Source of the DNA: Clostridia bacterium
GTDB taxonomy: Bacteria; Bacillota; Clostridia; Oscillospirales; CAG-272
Direction: 5' to 3'
DNA: 11,720 bases
Assembly (NCBI GenBank): GCA_017958705.1
Contig: JAGDCE010000035.1
Coordinates: 1 to 11,720 of the forward strand
A program made the translations under genes and the position numbers. Of this stretch, positions 1 through 6,354 are shown piece after piece. The notes under the pieces are model-generated. The model had not been told where the DNA came from, searched no databases, and saw only the letters and a list, made by a program, of their open reading frames with translations. Position 1 is the first letter of the stretch. Every line of letters begins with the position of its first letter.

Positions 1-581
1 AGCACCGCGCAGACGGCGGCCGCAAGCGCCGTACAGAGTATCACCGCTGCGCGCTTCACCGTGCGGCACACGCGCGACAGACCCGCGTCGAAGCCGAAAC
101 AGCCGAGCAGACTGACGCCGAAGCAAACGAGCGTCAGCGGGAGCAGCACGGACGTACAGACGATCCGCAGTATCTGCAGCGAAAGCCATATCACCGAAAC
201 GGCTGAGCTTCCACCGACTACGTTGCCGGTCAGGCCGTAGCTTACGCACATCGCGCCGGTCATCGCGTCCATCAAGGCGGAGACGCCGAGAAACGAATCC
301 CTCACCGCCGTATAAGCGGTCTTTATTATCCCGTATACGGACAGAGAGCAGGCGATGCAGACGCAGATATCGCTCATCGTGTCGTCGCCGTAAAGCGCCG
401 CGGCGGCCGATCTTATGACCGCCGCGCCGATTATCAGGCACAGAAGCGTCGCGAGCGTGCCGATCAGCGGGATCACACTCTGTTTTATCTGCGGCATGAC
501 CGCGGCGGCGACGGAGCCGCCGTCGTACAGCGGTACGTCCGCGAAATAGTTTTCGATTATATATCCCTGCAGATCCTGCAT
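1..581 (-). CDS. spoIIIAE: Stage III sporulation protein AE, N-terminal half (runs off the window)
   Basis: I translated this by hand from the ATG at 581-579; it stays open to position 1, giving 193 codons of a protein usually near 400 residues. SpoIIIAE is a polytopic membrane protein of the mother-cell SpoIIIA complex, part of the channel linking mother cell and forespore. The identity rests on operon order (fifth after AA, AB, AC, AD) and on the membrane-segment pattern: hydrophobic stretches near residues 35-60, 80-100, 105-150 and 150-193, with an amphipathic N-terminus. The start lies 2 bp beyond the spoIIIAD stop, with only a weak SD (GGACGGG), so translation is probably coupled. As I recall, typical homologues carry a signal peptide and some tens of soluble residues first; here only about 32 residues precede the first membrane segment. 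It is cysteine-rich (11 in 193). Identity is secure; the exact start is less so. Confidence 0.88.
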   Translation of the reverse strand, partial: MQDLQGYIIENYFADVPLYDGGSVAAAVMPQIKQSVIPLIGTLATLLCLIIGAAVIRSAAAALYGDDTMSDICVCIACSLSVYGIIKTAYTAVRDSFLGVSALMDAMTGAMCVSYGLTGNVVGGSSAVSVIWLSLQILRIVCTSVLLPLTLVCFGVSLLGCFGFDAGLSRVCRTVKRAAVILCTALAAAVCAV

Positions 582-583
582 TT

Positions 584-976
584 TCACACCCGTCCGTTTA
601 TATATCCGAGAGCCGTCTGCAAAAGCTCTTTGACGAGCGGCAGACAGACGGCGAGCATCCCGAGCTTCCCCGCGGTCATGATCTTCGAGCCGACGGCGCG
701 CTCGCCCGAATCGACGCAGATCTCCGCCGCGGTCTGGCAGAAAAAGCCGATGCCGGCGCACTTCAGCACGTACGGCGCGTATTCCGAAAAGCCGTTGTCG
801 GACAGTCCGCTGAATTCGCCGTACATATACACCGCTCCGGCGGCGATCAGAAAAGACAGCCAGACCGTCACCGCCGCCGACATCGCGCCGCCGACGCCGG
901 GCTCGGTTCGCCTCACCGACGAGATCAGAAGCGCGAGCAGCGCCGCCGCGGCGCAGACCGGAACGACGGAGCTCAC
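584..976 (-). CDS. spoIIIAD: Stage III sporulation protein AD
   Basis: A 130-residue hydrophobic protein, close to the family length of about 130. SpoIIIAD is a small polytopic membrane component of the SpoIIIA-SpoIIQ channel in the mother-cell membrane around the forespore. Visible hydrophobic segments lie near residues 5-20, 30-52, 65-85 and 100-120, and the C-terminal part (KIMTAGKLGMLAVCLPLVKELL) has the look of the family. The start is a GTG at 976-974 that overlaps the spoIIIAC stop as GTGA, so translation is coupled. The stop is 2 bp before the spoIIIAE ATG. Five cysteines are present. The call depends on both position in the operon and sequence character. Confidence 0.93.
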   Translation of the reverse strand: MSSVVPVCAAAALLALLISSVRRTEPGVGGAMSAAVTVWLSFLIAAGAVYMYGEFSGLSDNGFSEYAPYVLKCAGIGFFCQTAAEICVDSGERAVGSKIMTAGKLGMLAVCLPLVKELLQTALGYINGRV

Positions 977-1167
977 AGCCCGAACGAAGCGCGGATATAC
1001 GAGAACAGCTCGGACACCCTGCCGACGATCATCAGCAGTATCATCACGATCCCGCAGAGCGAGAGAAGCATCGCCATCTCGTCCCTGCCGCTCTTCGACA
1101 GCACGACGTATGCCACGGCGACGAGGATCCCGATCCCCGCGACCTTGAAGATAAGTTCAGTTTCCAA
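973..1167 (-). CDS. spoIIIAC: Stage III sporulation protein AC
   Basis: A 64-residue, two-helix membrane protein matching the usual SpoIIIAC size and pattern: a helix beginning ELIFKVAGIGILVAV, a KSGRDEMAM turn, a second helix, and the C-terminal SFGL. It belongs to the SpoIIIA channel complex. A longer reading from a GTG at 1203 is open, but I prefer the TTG at 1167-1165. An AAGGGG Shine-Dalgarno sits 7 bases upstream of it and overlaps the spoIIIAB stop, and the resulting length fits the family. Its 3' end overlaps the GTG of spoIIIAD. The TTG start may keep its level low relative to its neighbours, or translation may be coupled. Confidence 0.93.
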   Translation of the reverse strand: METELIFKVAGIGILVAVAYVVLSKSGRDEMAMLLSLCGIVMILLMIVGRVSELFSYIRASFGL

Positions 1168-1178
1168 AAGACCGCCCC

Positions 1179-1637
1179 TTAAATGAAGATTATCACCGCG
1201 CACGCTCCGATGAACACGGAGACTGCGACGTATATCCTTGAGTTCGCCGCGCCGGATCCGCTCCTTTTCTGCAAAAACGCCTCATAACGGCTGATCGCGG
1301 CGTCGAAAACGCCCACCTGAGTCGCGGCGCTCCCGTGTCCGATCGCGGAGCAGAACGAGGAAAACGCCGCGCGCTCCCCGCCGGACAGACACCGGATCTG
1401 CTCCGACAGCGCCTCGTACAACCCGACGCGGCAGGCGTCCTTCAGCTCGAGCTGAGACGGGATCGAGCGCATCACGACGTCGGTCGGCGACAGATCCGTG
1501 CAGATCCGCTCGCGCACGTATTTCATGATCAGGCAGATCTGAGAGCAGACGAACAGCGCCTGACGCTCGCGCCACGACAGATAAACTCCGGCGAGTACCG
1601 AGCAGAGCGCCACCGTGACGGCGCCCGCCGCCTTCAT
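1179..1637 (-). CDS. spoIIIAB: Stage III sporulation protein AB
   Basis: A 152-residue protein, slightly shorter than the roughly 170 of Bacillus. SpoIIIAB resembles type II secretion F-type membrane proteins and acts with the SpoIIIAA ATPase in the mother cell. Visible features are an N-terminal membrane helix (about residues 3-20, ending LSWRERQ), a soluble helical middle, and a C-terminal membrane helix (IYVAVSVFIGACAVIIFI). The reading frame extends upstream to 1973, but that part is only the shadow of spoIIIAA. The ATG at 1637-1635 overlaps the spoIIIAA stop as ATGA and gives the expected N-terminal helix. Eight cysteines in 152 residues is unusually many. Confidence 0.92.
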   Translation of the reverse strand: MKAAGAVTVALCSVLAGVYLSWRERQALFVCSQICLIMKYVRERICTDLSPTDVVMRSIPSQLELKDACRVGLYEALSEQIRCLSGGERAAFSSFCSAIGHGSAATQVGVFDAAISRYEAFLQKRSGSGAANSRIYVAVSVFIGACAVIIFI

Positions 1638-2524
1638 GCGCCGCCGCAGGCGTCGAACACGAATCCGGCGCCGCACCGCTTTATGAAAACGTATTTTTCG
1701 AATACGTTCGACTCGTATACCGTCCTGAGGTTCGGGCGTGACAGAAGCGAGTTCATGCCGTCCGCGTGAGCCGTCGCGATGAGCACCACGCCGCCGCTCT
1801 GAGCGGATAGCACGGCGCGGACCTCGCCTTCGCCGCCGAGCTCGTCGCACAGTATCACCTGCGCCGACAAATACCGCACCGCGCATTCGATCGCGTCGGC
1901 CTTGTCTTTTCCGCAGATGTAATCGGCGAGGCGCGGGCGCCTGCGCGGGAGCAGTTCGTATTTCGGGTCGCACACCACCGTGCGCAGACCGTATCTGTCG
2001 GAGAGCTGATACGCCGCGTCGCGCAGAAGCGTAGTTTTTCCGACGCCGGGCGGTGAGCAGATCAGCATCGAACGCACCCCGACGGATTCAAACAGCGGCA
2101 GGCTGCATCCTTCGACGTCGCGCGGGATCCTGATGCAGATGCCGTCTACGCCCCAGACCGCGCCTCCGTACGTGCCGTAAGTCGATACGCCCGTGCGCAC
2201 GGTGCCGCACGAAATATAGCCGAGCGACAGCTCCTTTTCGTGGGAGTGGTACGAGCCGCCGCAGAGCAGATCCGCACAGCGGTCGATATCCTCGTCGGTG
2301 CAGATGTAAGGTCTGCCCGAGACGTTGCCCGCCGCGTCGAACGTGACGTTTTTCCCGTCGACTGAAACTGACAGTGCGCCGCCGCGCCGGAGTCTTATCT
2401 CCGTCGCGCCGGCGGCCGCGGCGGGTTCTTTCATACAGAACAGCCCGATGATGCGGAACACGTTTTCCGGCAGATACGGAAACGCCGCGCATACGGGCAT
2501 GACGTCGTTTTTAACGTTTATCAC
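1634..2524 (-). CDS. spoIIIAA: Stage III sporulation protein AA, secretion-type ATPase
   Basis: A 296-residue P-loop ATPase of the type II/IV secretion superfamily, close to the roughly 305 residues of Bacillus SpoIIIAA. It is cytosolic in the mother cell and is thought to power the SpoIIIA complex. Walker A is PPGVGKTT with lysine 163; Walker B is VILCDELGGEGE with D227/E228. Both look intact. The N-terminal part carries TEIRLRRG and the GYIS-type strand typical of the family. The frame is open to 2593, but that start lies upstream of the promoter -35. I chose the GTG at 2524-2522, which has AAAGAGGT 7 bases upstream and sits about 24 bases behind the predicted transcription start. It heads the spoIIIA operon. 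Fifteen cysteines (about 5 percent) is unusually high. Confidence 0.95.
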   Translation of the reverse strand: MINVKNDVMPVCAAFPYLPENVFRIIGLFCMKEPAAAAGATEIRLRRGGALSVSVDGKNVTFDAAGNVSGRPYICTDEDIDRCADLLCGGSYHSHEKELSLGYISCGTVRTGVSTYGTYGGAVWGVDGICIRIPRDVEGCSLPLFESVGVRSMLICSPPGVGKTTLLRDAAYQLSDRYGLRTVVCDPKYELLPRRRPRLADYICGKDKADAIECAVRYLSAQVILCDELGGEGEVRAVLSAQSGGVVLIATAHADGMNSLLSRPNLRTVYESNVFEKYVFIKRCGAGFVFDACGGA

Positions 2525-2531
2525 GTCCGGG

Positions 2532-2539
2532 ACCTCTTT
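2532..2539 (-). promoter_or_regulatory. Shine-Dalgarno that decides the spoIIIAA start
   Basis: AAAGAGGT on the minus strand, 7 bases from the GTG at 2524. It supports this start over the ATGs at 2593 and 2500; the latter has no SD. Confidence 0.75.
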
Positions 2540-2554
2540 TTCTTTGCTTGATGA

Positions 2555-2584
2555 AGTATATGAATCCCGCGCCGTGAATATTAC
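2555..2584 (-). promoter_or_regulatory. Sigma-E-type promoter of the spoIIIA operon
   Basis: On the minus strand, GTAATATT (2577-2584) and CATATACT (2555-2562) are separated by exactly 14 bases. The sigma-E consensus of Bacillus/Clostridium is roughly KMATATT, 14 bases, CATACANT; the -10 here matches at every specified position except C to T at the fifth. Transcription should start near 2548, giving a 5' leader of about 24 bases. spoIIIA is a classical sigma-E (mother-cell) operon, so site and gene agree. Confidence 0.8.
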
Positions 2585-2604
2585 CGCCGGCACGCGGGAA
2601 CAAT
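2576..2604 (+). promoter_or_regulatory. Possible divergent sigma-E-like promoter for the nucleotidyltransferase fusion
   Basis: The AATATT core of the spoIIIA -35 is palindromic. On the plus strand it reads GAATATT (2576-2582), and after 14 bases comes GGAACAAT (2597-2604), matching 5 of 8 positions of CATACAAT. The start would be near 2611, giving a leader of about 39 bases. The -10 lacks the leading CAT, so this is tentative. I see no better sigma-A site in this 125-bp divergent region. Confidence 0.3.
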
Positions 2605-2649
2605 AAGACAGACGCCCGGCCGGCGCGATGAAGATCTACGGAGAACATA

Positions 2650-4806
2650 ATGAAATATTCTGCTGTCATACTCGCGGGAGGGCTCGGAGAGCGAATGAGA
2701 CCGCTCACCGACACCGTCCCTAAACCGATGCTCCCGGTGGGAGGAGAACCGAACCTCTGTCTTCTGCTGCAGCAGCTTCTCAAAAGCGGCTTCGATTCCG
2801 CGATCGTCACGCTGCGGTATCTGCCCGAGAAGATCAGAGCGCTCGGAAACAGCTGCTGCGGCGTCGATCTCTGTTACGTCACCGAGGACGAGCCGCTCGG
2901 CACGGCGGGCGCCGTGAAAGCCGTCGCGCATCTTTTGAAAGACGATTTTCTCGTTATCTCGGGAGACGCCGTCTGCGGGCTCGATCTGTCCGCGGCGCTT
3001 GCGGAACATAAAAGACGATTCGCGGCGGCGACGGTCGTGCTGCACACCGTCACACAGCCTTGCGAATACGGCTGTGTTGCCTGCGACGGCACCGGCGCCG
3101 TCGTATCGTTCTGCGAAAAACCGGCGTGGCAGAGCGTCAGATCCGACAAAGTAAACACCGGGATATATTTTCTCGGCCGCCGGGCTCTCGGATATATCGG
3201 AGACGGCGCCTGCGATTTTTCTGCGGACGTGTTCCCGGCGATGCTCGCCGCGGGAGAGCCGGTGATCGGCTACGAGGCGGAGGGGTACTGGCGCGACATC
3301 GGCTCGTTTTCCGAATATCTCGCCGCCAACCGCGAACTTTCCGCGATAAAACACGGCGTCACGGAGGGCTCCGTCTGCGGCGACGGCTTTACAATGGGAG
3401 AAAACTCCGCGTTCATAAACTCTGTCGCGTTCGACGGCGTACGCATCGCCGACAACTGCTCCGTAACGGGCAGTATCCTCGCGAGAAACGTCGTCGTAGG
3501 CGACGGATGCGTGCTCCGCGACGGCTGTGTTATCGGAGAGGGTGCCGTGATAAACGACGGCGTCAGGCTCGGCGCCGGCACGGTGATAGGCACGGGAAAA
3601 ACGGTGACGAAAAACAGGGGTGATAAGATGACGAACTGCGGGATCGGATTTGAGAACGGACGTATGAGCGTCCCGTTCAGTGAAGCACAGACCCGGCTCT
3701 GCCGTCTCGCGGGAGCCGCGGCGGCGGGCGCGGAAGGAATCGTCGGCGTATGCTGCGACGTACGCGGCAAACGGAAAAACGAAGCGGAGCTTTTCGCGCG
3801 CGCCTGCCGTGACAGGGGCGGTACGGTCTTTGAATTCGGACCGGTGATCGAGAGCGCGGCGGGACTCGCCGGCGCGTTCTACGGCTGTGCTCTGACGTTT
3901 TATCTGTCGCCTGACGGCGACGGAACGTGCGTCCGCATGTTCGACGTTTCGGGCGACGTTCCGTCAGTCGCGCGGGAGAAAAAACTGCTCGCCGCTTCAC
4001 TTAAAGAACAGAACGGCAGGACCGACGGCAAACTCGTGACGGTAAGCGGTCTGACGCTTCTGTACTGCAACGCGCTGTCCGTTTCGCAGGATCTTCACGG
4101 CGTGACAGCGGTGCTCATCGGCTGCGAGGGCGACGGCGACGTCTGCGACGCGCTTAAAAGAGCCGGAGCCGGGATCATACCGGCGGAGGAGGCGAAGGAC
4201 GGCGATTTCATAATCAACTGCAGCGAGGGAGCGGCGCTTTTGTCGTCGGGCTGCGCTTCGTGCACGTTCGACGAATGTCTGCTGATCGTCCTCGGGTTGA
4301 TTTCGCCGTCCGAGTGTCCGGTCGTGTCGCTGCCGTATTTTCTGCCGAAGATCTACGCCGCGGCCGCGGAGGCGCGCGGCATCAGGGTGCTGAGATATCA
4401 GAGCAGGCCGTCGCTCGACCGCGGCGCCGACGCCGAAAACAGGCGCGCGCGGCTCGCCTGCCCGTTCACGACCGATCCGCTTTTCTGCGCCGTGAAGCTT
4501 GCGGGACTGCTCCGCAAACAGCGTCTGACGCTTGCCGAGGCGGCGGAGAAATACGTCACGTCGGTGATAAGCCGCAAGAGCATAAAGGTGCCGGAAAAAC
4601 GGAAGGCGGCGTGTATGAGGCGGCTGTATGAATCGTATATGCCGTATCAGACGGACGCCTGCGACGGCGTGCGCGTCGTCGAGCGCGGCGCCGAGGGCGT
4701 TATCATGGCGGACGATTCCGACGCGGTCAAGCTCGTTATAAGCGCCGACAGCGAGGAGGCCGCGGAGGACGCGGTGACAGAGGTCATGATGCGGCTCGGA
4801 CTGTAA
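2650..4806 (+). CDS. Sugar-phosphate nucleotidyltransferase fused to a degenerate phosphohexomutase
   Basis: A 718-residue fusion. Residues 1-230 are a nucleotidyltransferase (mannose-1-phosphate guanylyltransferase or glucose-1-phosphate type) that makes NDP-sugars in the cytosol. Visible motifs are the nucleotide loop with GGLGERMRPLT and PKPMLPVGG (residues 10-32), metal-binding D106 in VISGD, EKP (156-158), NTG (169-171) and D216 in YWRDIGS, all intact. Residues 235-320 are hexapeptide repeats of a left-handed beta-helix. Residues 327-718 follow the phosphomannomutase/phosphoglucomutase order: GIGFENGRMSVPFSEAQ, CDVRGKR, then a domain IV ending DGVRV and SEEAAEDAV. The phosphoserine loop reads YLSPDGDG (418-425) with Tyr where Ser is expected, and the DxDxD metal loop reads NCSEGAAL (523-530), so mutase activity is probably lost. 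GGAG lies 6 bases before the ATG. It carries 33 cysteines. The sugar substrate cannot be told from sequence. Confidence 0.88.
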   Translation: MKYSAVILAGGLGERMRPLTDTVPKPMLPVGGEPNLCLLLQQLLKSGFDSAIVTLRYLPEKIRALGNSCCGVDLCYVTEDEPLGTAGAVKAVAHLLKDDFLVISGDAVCGLDLSAALAEHKRRFAAATVVLHTVTQPCEYGCVACDGTGAVVSFCEKPAWQSVRSDKVNTGIYFLGRRALGYIGDGACDFSADVFPAMLAAGEPVIGYEAEGYWRDIGSFSEYLAANRELSAIKHGVTEGSVCGDGFTMGENSAFINSVAFDGVRIADNCSVTGSILARNVVVGDGCVLRDGCVIGEGAVINDGVRLGAGTVIGTGKTVTKNRGDKMTNCGIGFENGRMSVPFSEAQTRLCRLAGAAAAGAEGIVGVCCDVRGKRKNEAELFARACRDRGGTVFEFGPVIESAAGLAGAFYGCALTFYLSPDGDGTCVRMFDVSGDVPSVAREKKLLAASLKEQNGRTDGKLVTVSGLTLLYCNALSVSQDLHGVTAVLIGCEGDGDVCDALKRAGAGIIPAEEAKDGDFIINCSEGAALLSSGCASCTFDECLLIVLGLISPSECPVVSLPYFLPKIYAAAAEARGIRVLRYQSRPSLDRGADAENRRARLACPFTTDPLFCAVKLAGLLRKQRLTLAEAAEKYVTSVISRKSIKVPEKRKAACMRRLYESYMPYQTDACDGVRVVERGAEGVIMADDSDAVKLVISADSEEAAEDAVTEVMMRLGL
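3618..3630 (+). promoter_or_regulatory. Possible internal ribosome binding site and start inside the fusion gene
   Basis: AGGGG followed 7 bases later by an in-frame ATG (3628-3630, Met327), exactly at the boundary between the beta-helix and the mutase-like region. It could allow a separate 392-residue mutase-like protein, or be a relic of two fused genes. No data here show that it is used. Confidence 0.35.
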
Positions 4807-4817
4807 TATCCGGCTTT

Positions 4818-4848
4818 GCGGCAAAGATCTTTTCAGGGTCTTTGCCGC
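4818..4848 (+). terminator. Intergenic hairpin after the fusion gene, without a clear U-tract
   Basis: GCGGCAAAGA (4818-4827) pairs perfectly with TCTTTGCCGC (4839-4848) around an 11-base loop, 12 bases after the stop. No run of T follows on either strand, so it may terminate weakly, protect the 3' end of the mRNA, or need Rho. A small alternative hairpin (CTTTG-CGG-CAAAG) overlaps its left arm. Confidence 0.45.
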
Positions 4849-4896
4849 GGGTCCGCCCGACGGCCGCCTGTTGGCAGAAAGTTTAAATGAAAAGAG

Positions 4897-4925
4897 TTGA
4901 CATAAATAAAAAATTATGATATAAT
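4897..4925 (+). promoter_or_regulatory. Perfect-consensus sigma-A promoter, extended -10
   Basis: TTGACA (4897-4902), a 17-base spacer and TATAAT (4920-4925), with TGA just before the -10 as an extended element. It lies in an AT-rich island in otherwise GC-rich DNA. Transcription should start near 4932, giving a leader of about 67 bases before the ATG at 4999. The leader holds a small hairpin, TCCGC-AGCG-GCGGA (4949-4962). Confidence 0.9.
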
Positions 4926-4998
4926 ATAAAATGCGAAAACAGTGTTATTCCGCAGCGGCGGAGCCGGATTTGAAAAATTGAAGCTGTTTCGCTGATTT

Positions 4999-6354
4999 AT
5001 GAAGAAGAGGATAATCGAAAAGATCAGCATAGTATTCGCCGGCATGGCCGGGGTGTTTTCCGCGCTCGAAACGCTGTTCACGAACGGAAATATACTGAAA
5101 AGCGTCGACCGGATCACGTACGTGTTCTTCGGGCTTGTGTCAGCGGCGCTTATCCTGTATTACATAATCTCGGGCAGACTTTATAAAAAAGCGGATACAT
5201 GGATCGTGTTCTTGTTCTTCCTATACGTTTTTATTACAACGTGGGCGTTTTACGGCTTTTCGAAAAGCCTGTTCGCGATCCGGTTCTACTACGTCTGGCT
5301 GACGTTGTTCTTCGGATATTTCGCCGTCCGGCAGGTGGAGCGGCCGTATGATCTGATAAGAGCGTTTTCATTCACCAACGTTTCGGTCATATGCGTTTAC
5401 GGCGTAAGCATCGCCGCGCATGCGACCATGACGCTGAAGGACGCGGTCCCGGAAGCCGACAGACTTTTCGGGTGCTTCCGCGAAGGCAGGCTGTGCGGCA
5501 TGACGAACGCCAACACGATGGCATTCCACTGCATGACGGCCATGATGTTCTCGATCTTCGGGATAATCAAGGGAAGCCGGATCGAAAAGATATTCTACGG
5601 CGTCGCCGGCGTCGTCCTGTGGTTTTTGCTGGGGCTGAACAACAGCCGCACGGCGAATTACGCGTTGGCGCTGACAGTCGCGGCTTTTGCGTTTGCGGCG
5701 CTGAGGAAGTATTTTGTCAAAAAAGGATCGAAAAAACTCGCCGGTTTCATTAAATCGGCGGCGGCGGGCGTCGCTGCGGCGTTGTGCGTGATCCTTCTTC
5801 TGATGGTGCCGACCCCGTTATACAGAGCGGGCGTTACGGCCGCGGCAAAGATTACGGGCGATCAGCAGACGCTTGACAACGTCGCGCTTGTATACGAGCG
5901 CGAGATCACGGACGTGGATACTTTGAACGACAGACAGCTGATCTGGAAGCGGAGCGTCGAGCTGATCTTCAAAAACCCCAGACGCATGCTGTTCGGCATC
6001 TCGATGAGAAGCTCCGAGCGCCTTTACGGCGCGTACGAAGGACGGCACGATATCGTAATGCCGTTTGCGCACACTATGCTCCTCGAGGTCTTCCGGCGGT
6101 TCGGGCTGATCGGACTTATCGCCTGGATCGTCATGCTGTGTATCTGGGGCGGGAAGGCTATACGGAAATTCTTTGATACGAGTCAGGATATCGGCGTGCT
6201 GTATCTGATGTCGGCCGCCGCGGGAGTACTGCTGACGAGCATAACGGAAATGGGTCCGTTCGCATTCACGACCGCGATGGCGGCGCCTTACATATTTTTC
6301 TTAAGCTGCGGCATGGCCATGAGGAATGATGAAAATGAAAAAGATCTTGCTTAA
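4999..6354 (+). CDS. O-antigen ligase / Wzy-like polysaccharide polymerase, membrane protein
   Basis: A 451-residue polytopic membrane protein with about 11-12 hydrophobic segments and one large outside loop near residues 275-350, the layout of the O-antigen ligase/Wzy family (Wzy_C). Members polymerise or transfer lipid-linked glycans at the outer face of the membrane. Supporting motifs are MTNANTMAFH before a membrane helix, NNSRTANYAL (R217), NDRQLIWKRSVELIFKNP (R312) at the end of the loop, and PFAHTMLLEVFRRFG (H358). These fit the loop arginine and conserved histidine of the family. The ATG at 4999 is the first possible start, because an in-frame TGA lies 6 bases upstream; no good Shine-Dalgarno precedes it. 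The next gene begins inside its last codons. In a Gram-positive organism the product is more likely a wall or capsule glycan than an O-antigen. Confidence 0.8.
   Translation: MKKRIIEKISIVFAGMAGVFSALETLFTNGNILKSVDRITYVFFGLVSAALILYYIISGRLYKKADTWIVFLFFLYVFITTWAFYGFSKSLFAIRFYYVWLTLFFGYFAVRQVERPYDLIRAFSFTNVSVICVYGVSIAAHATMTLKDAVPEADRLFGCFREGRLCGMTNANTMAFHCMTAMMFSIFGIIKGSRIEKIFYGVAGVVLWFLLGLNNSRTANYALALTVAAFAFAALRKYFVKKGSKKLAGFIKSAAAGVAAALCVILLLMVPTPLYRAGVTAAAKITGDQQTLDNVALVYEREITDVDTLNDRQLIWKRSVELIFKNPRRMLFGISMRSSERLYGAYEGRHDIVMPFAHTMLLEVFRRFGLIGLIAWIVMLCIWGGKAIRKFFDTSQDIGVLYLMSAAAGVLLTSITEMGPFAFTTAMAAPYIFFLSCGMAMRNDENEKDLA

Noticed and set aside
1639..1973. N-terminal extension of the spoIIIAB frame
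   Set aside because: It lies wholly within spoIIIAA and reads as an arginine-rich shadow; the ATGA-coupled start at 1637 gives a normal SpoIIIAB.
2540..2640. Sigma-A promoter for the nucleotidyltransferase fusion
   Set aside because: No TTGACA-like and TATAAT-like pair with 16-18 base spacing could be found on the plus strand.
3997..4824. Long minus-strand open frame opposite the fusion gene, and another at 2581-3354
   Set aside because: Both are shadows of the coding strand with arginine-rich, motif-free translations.
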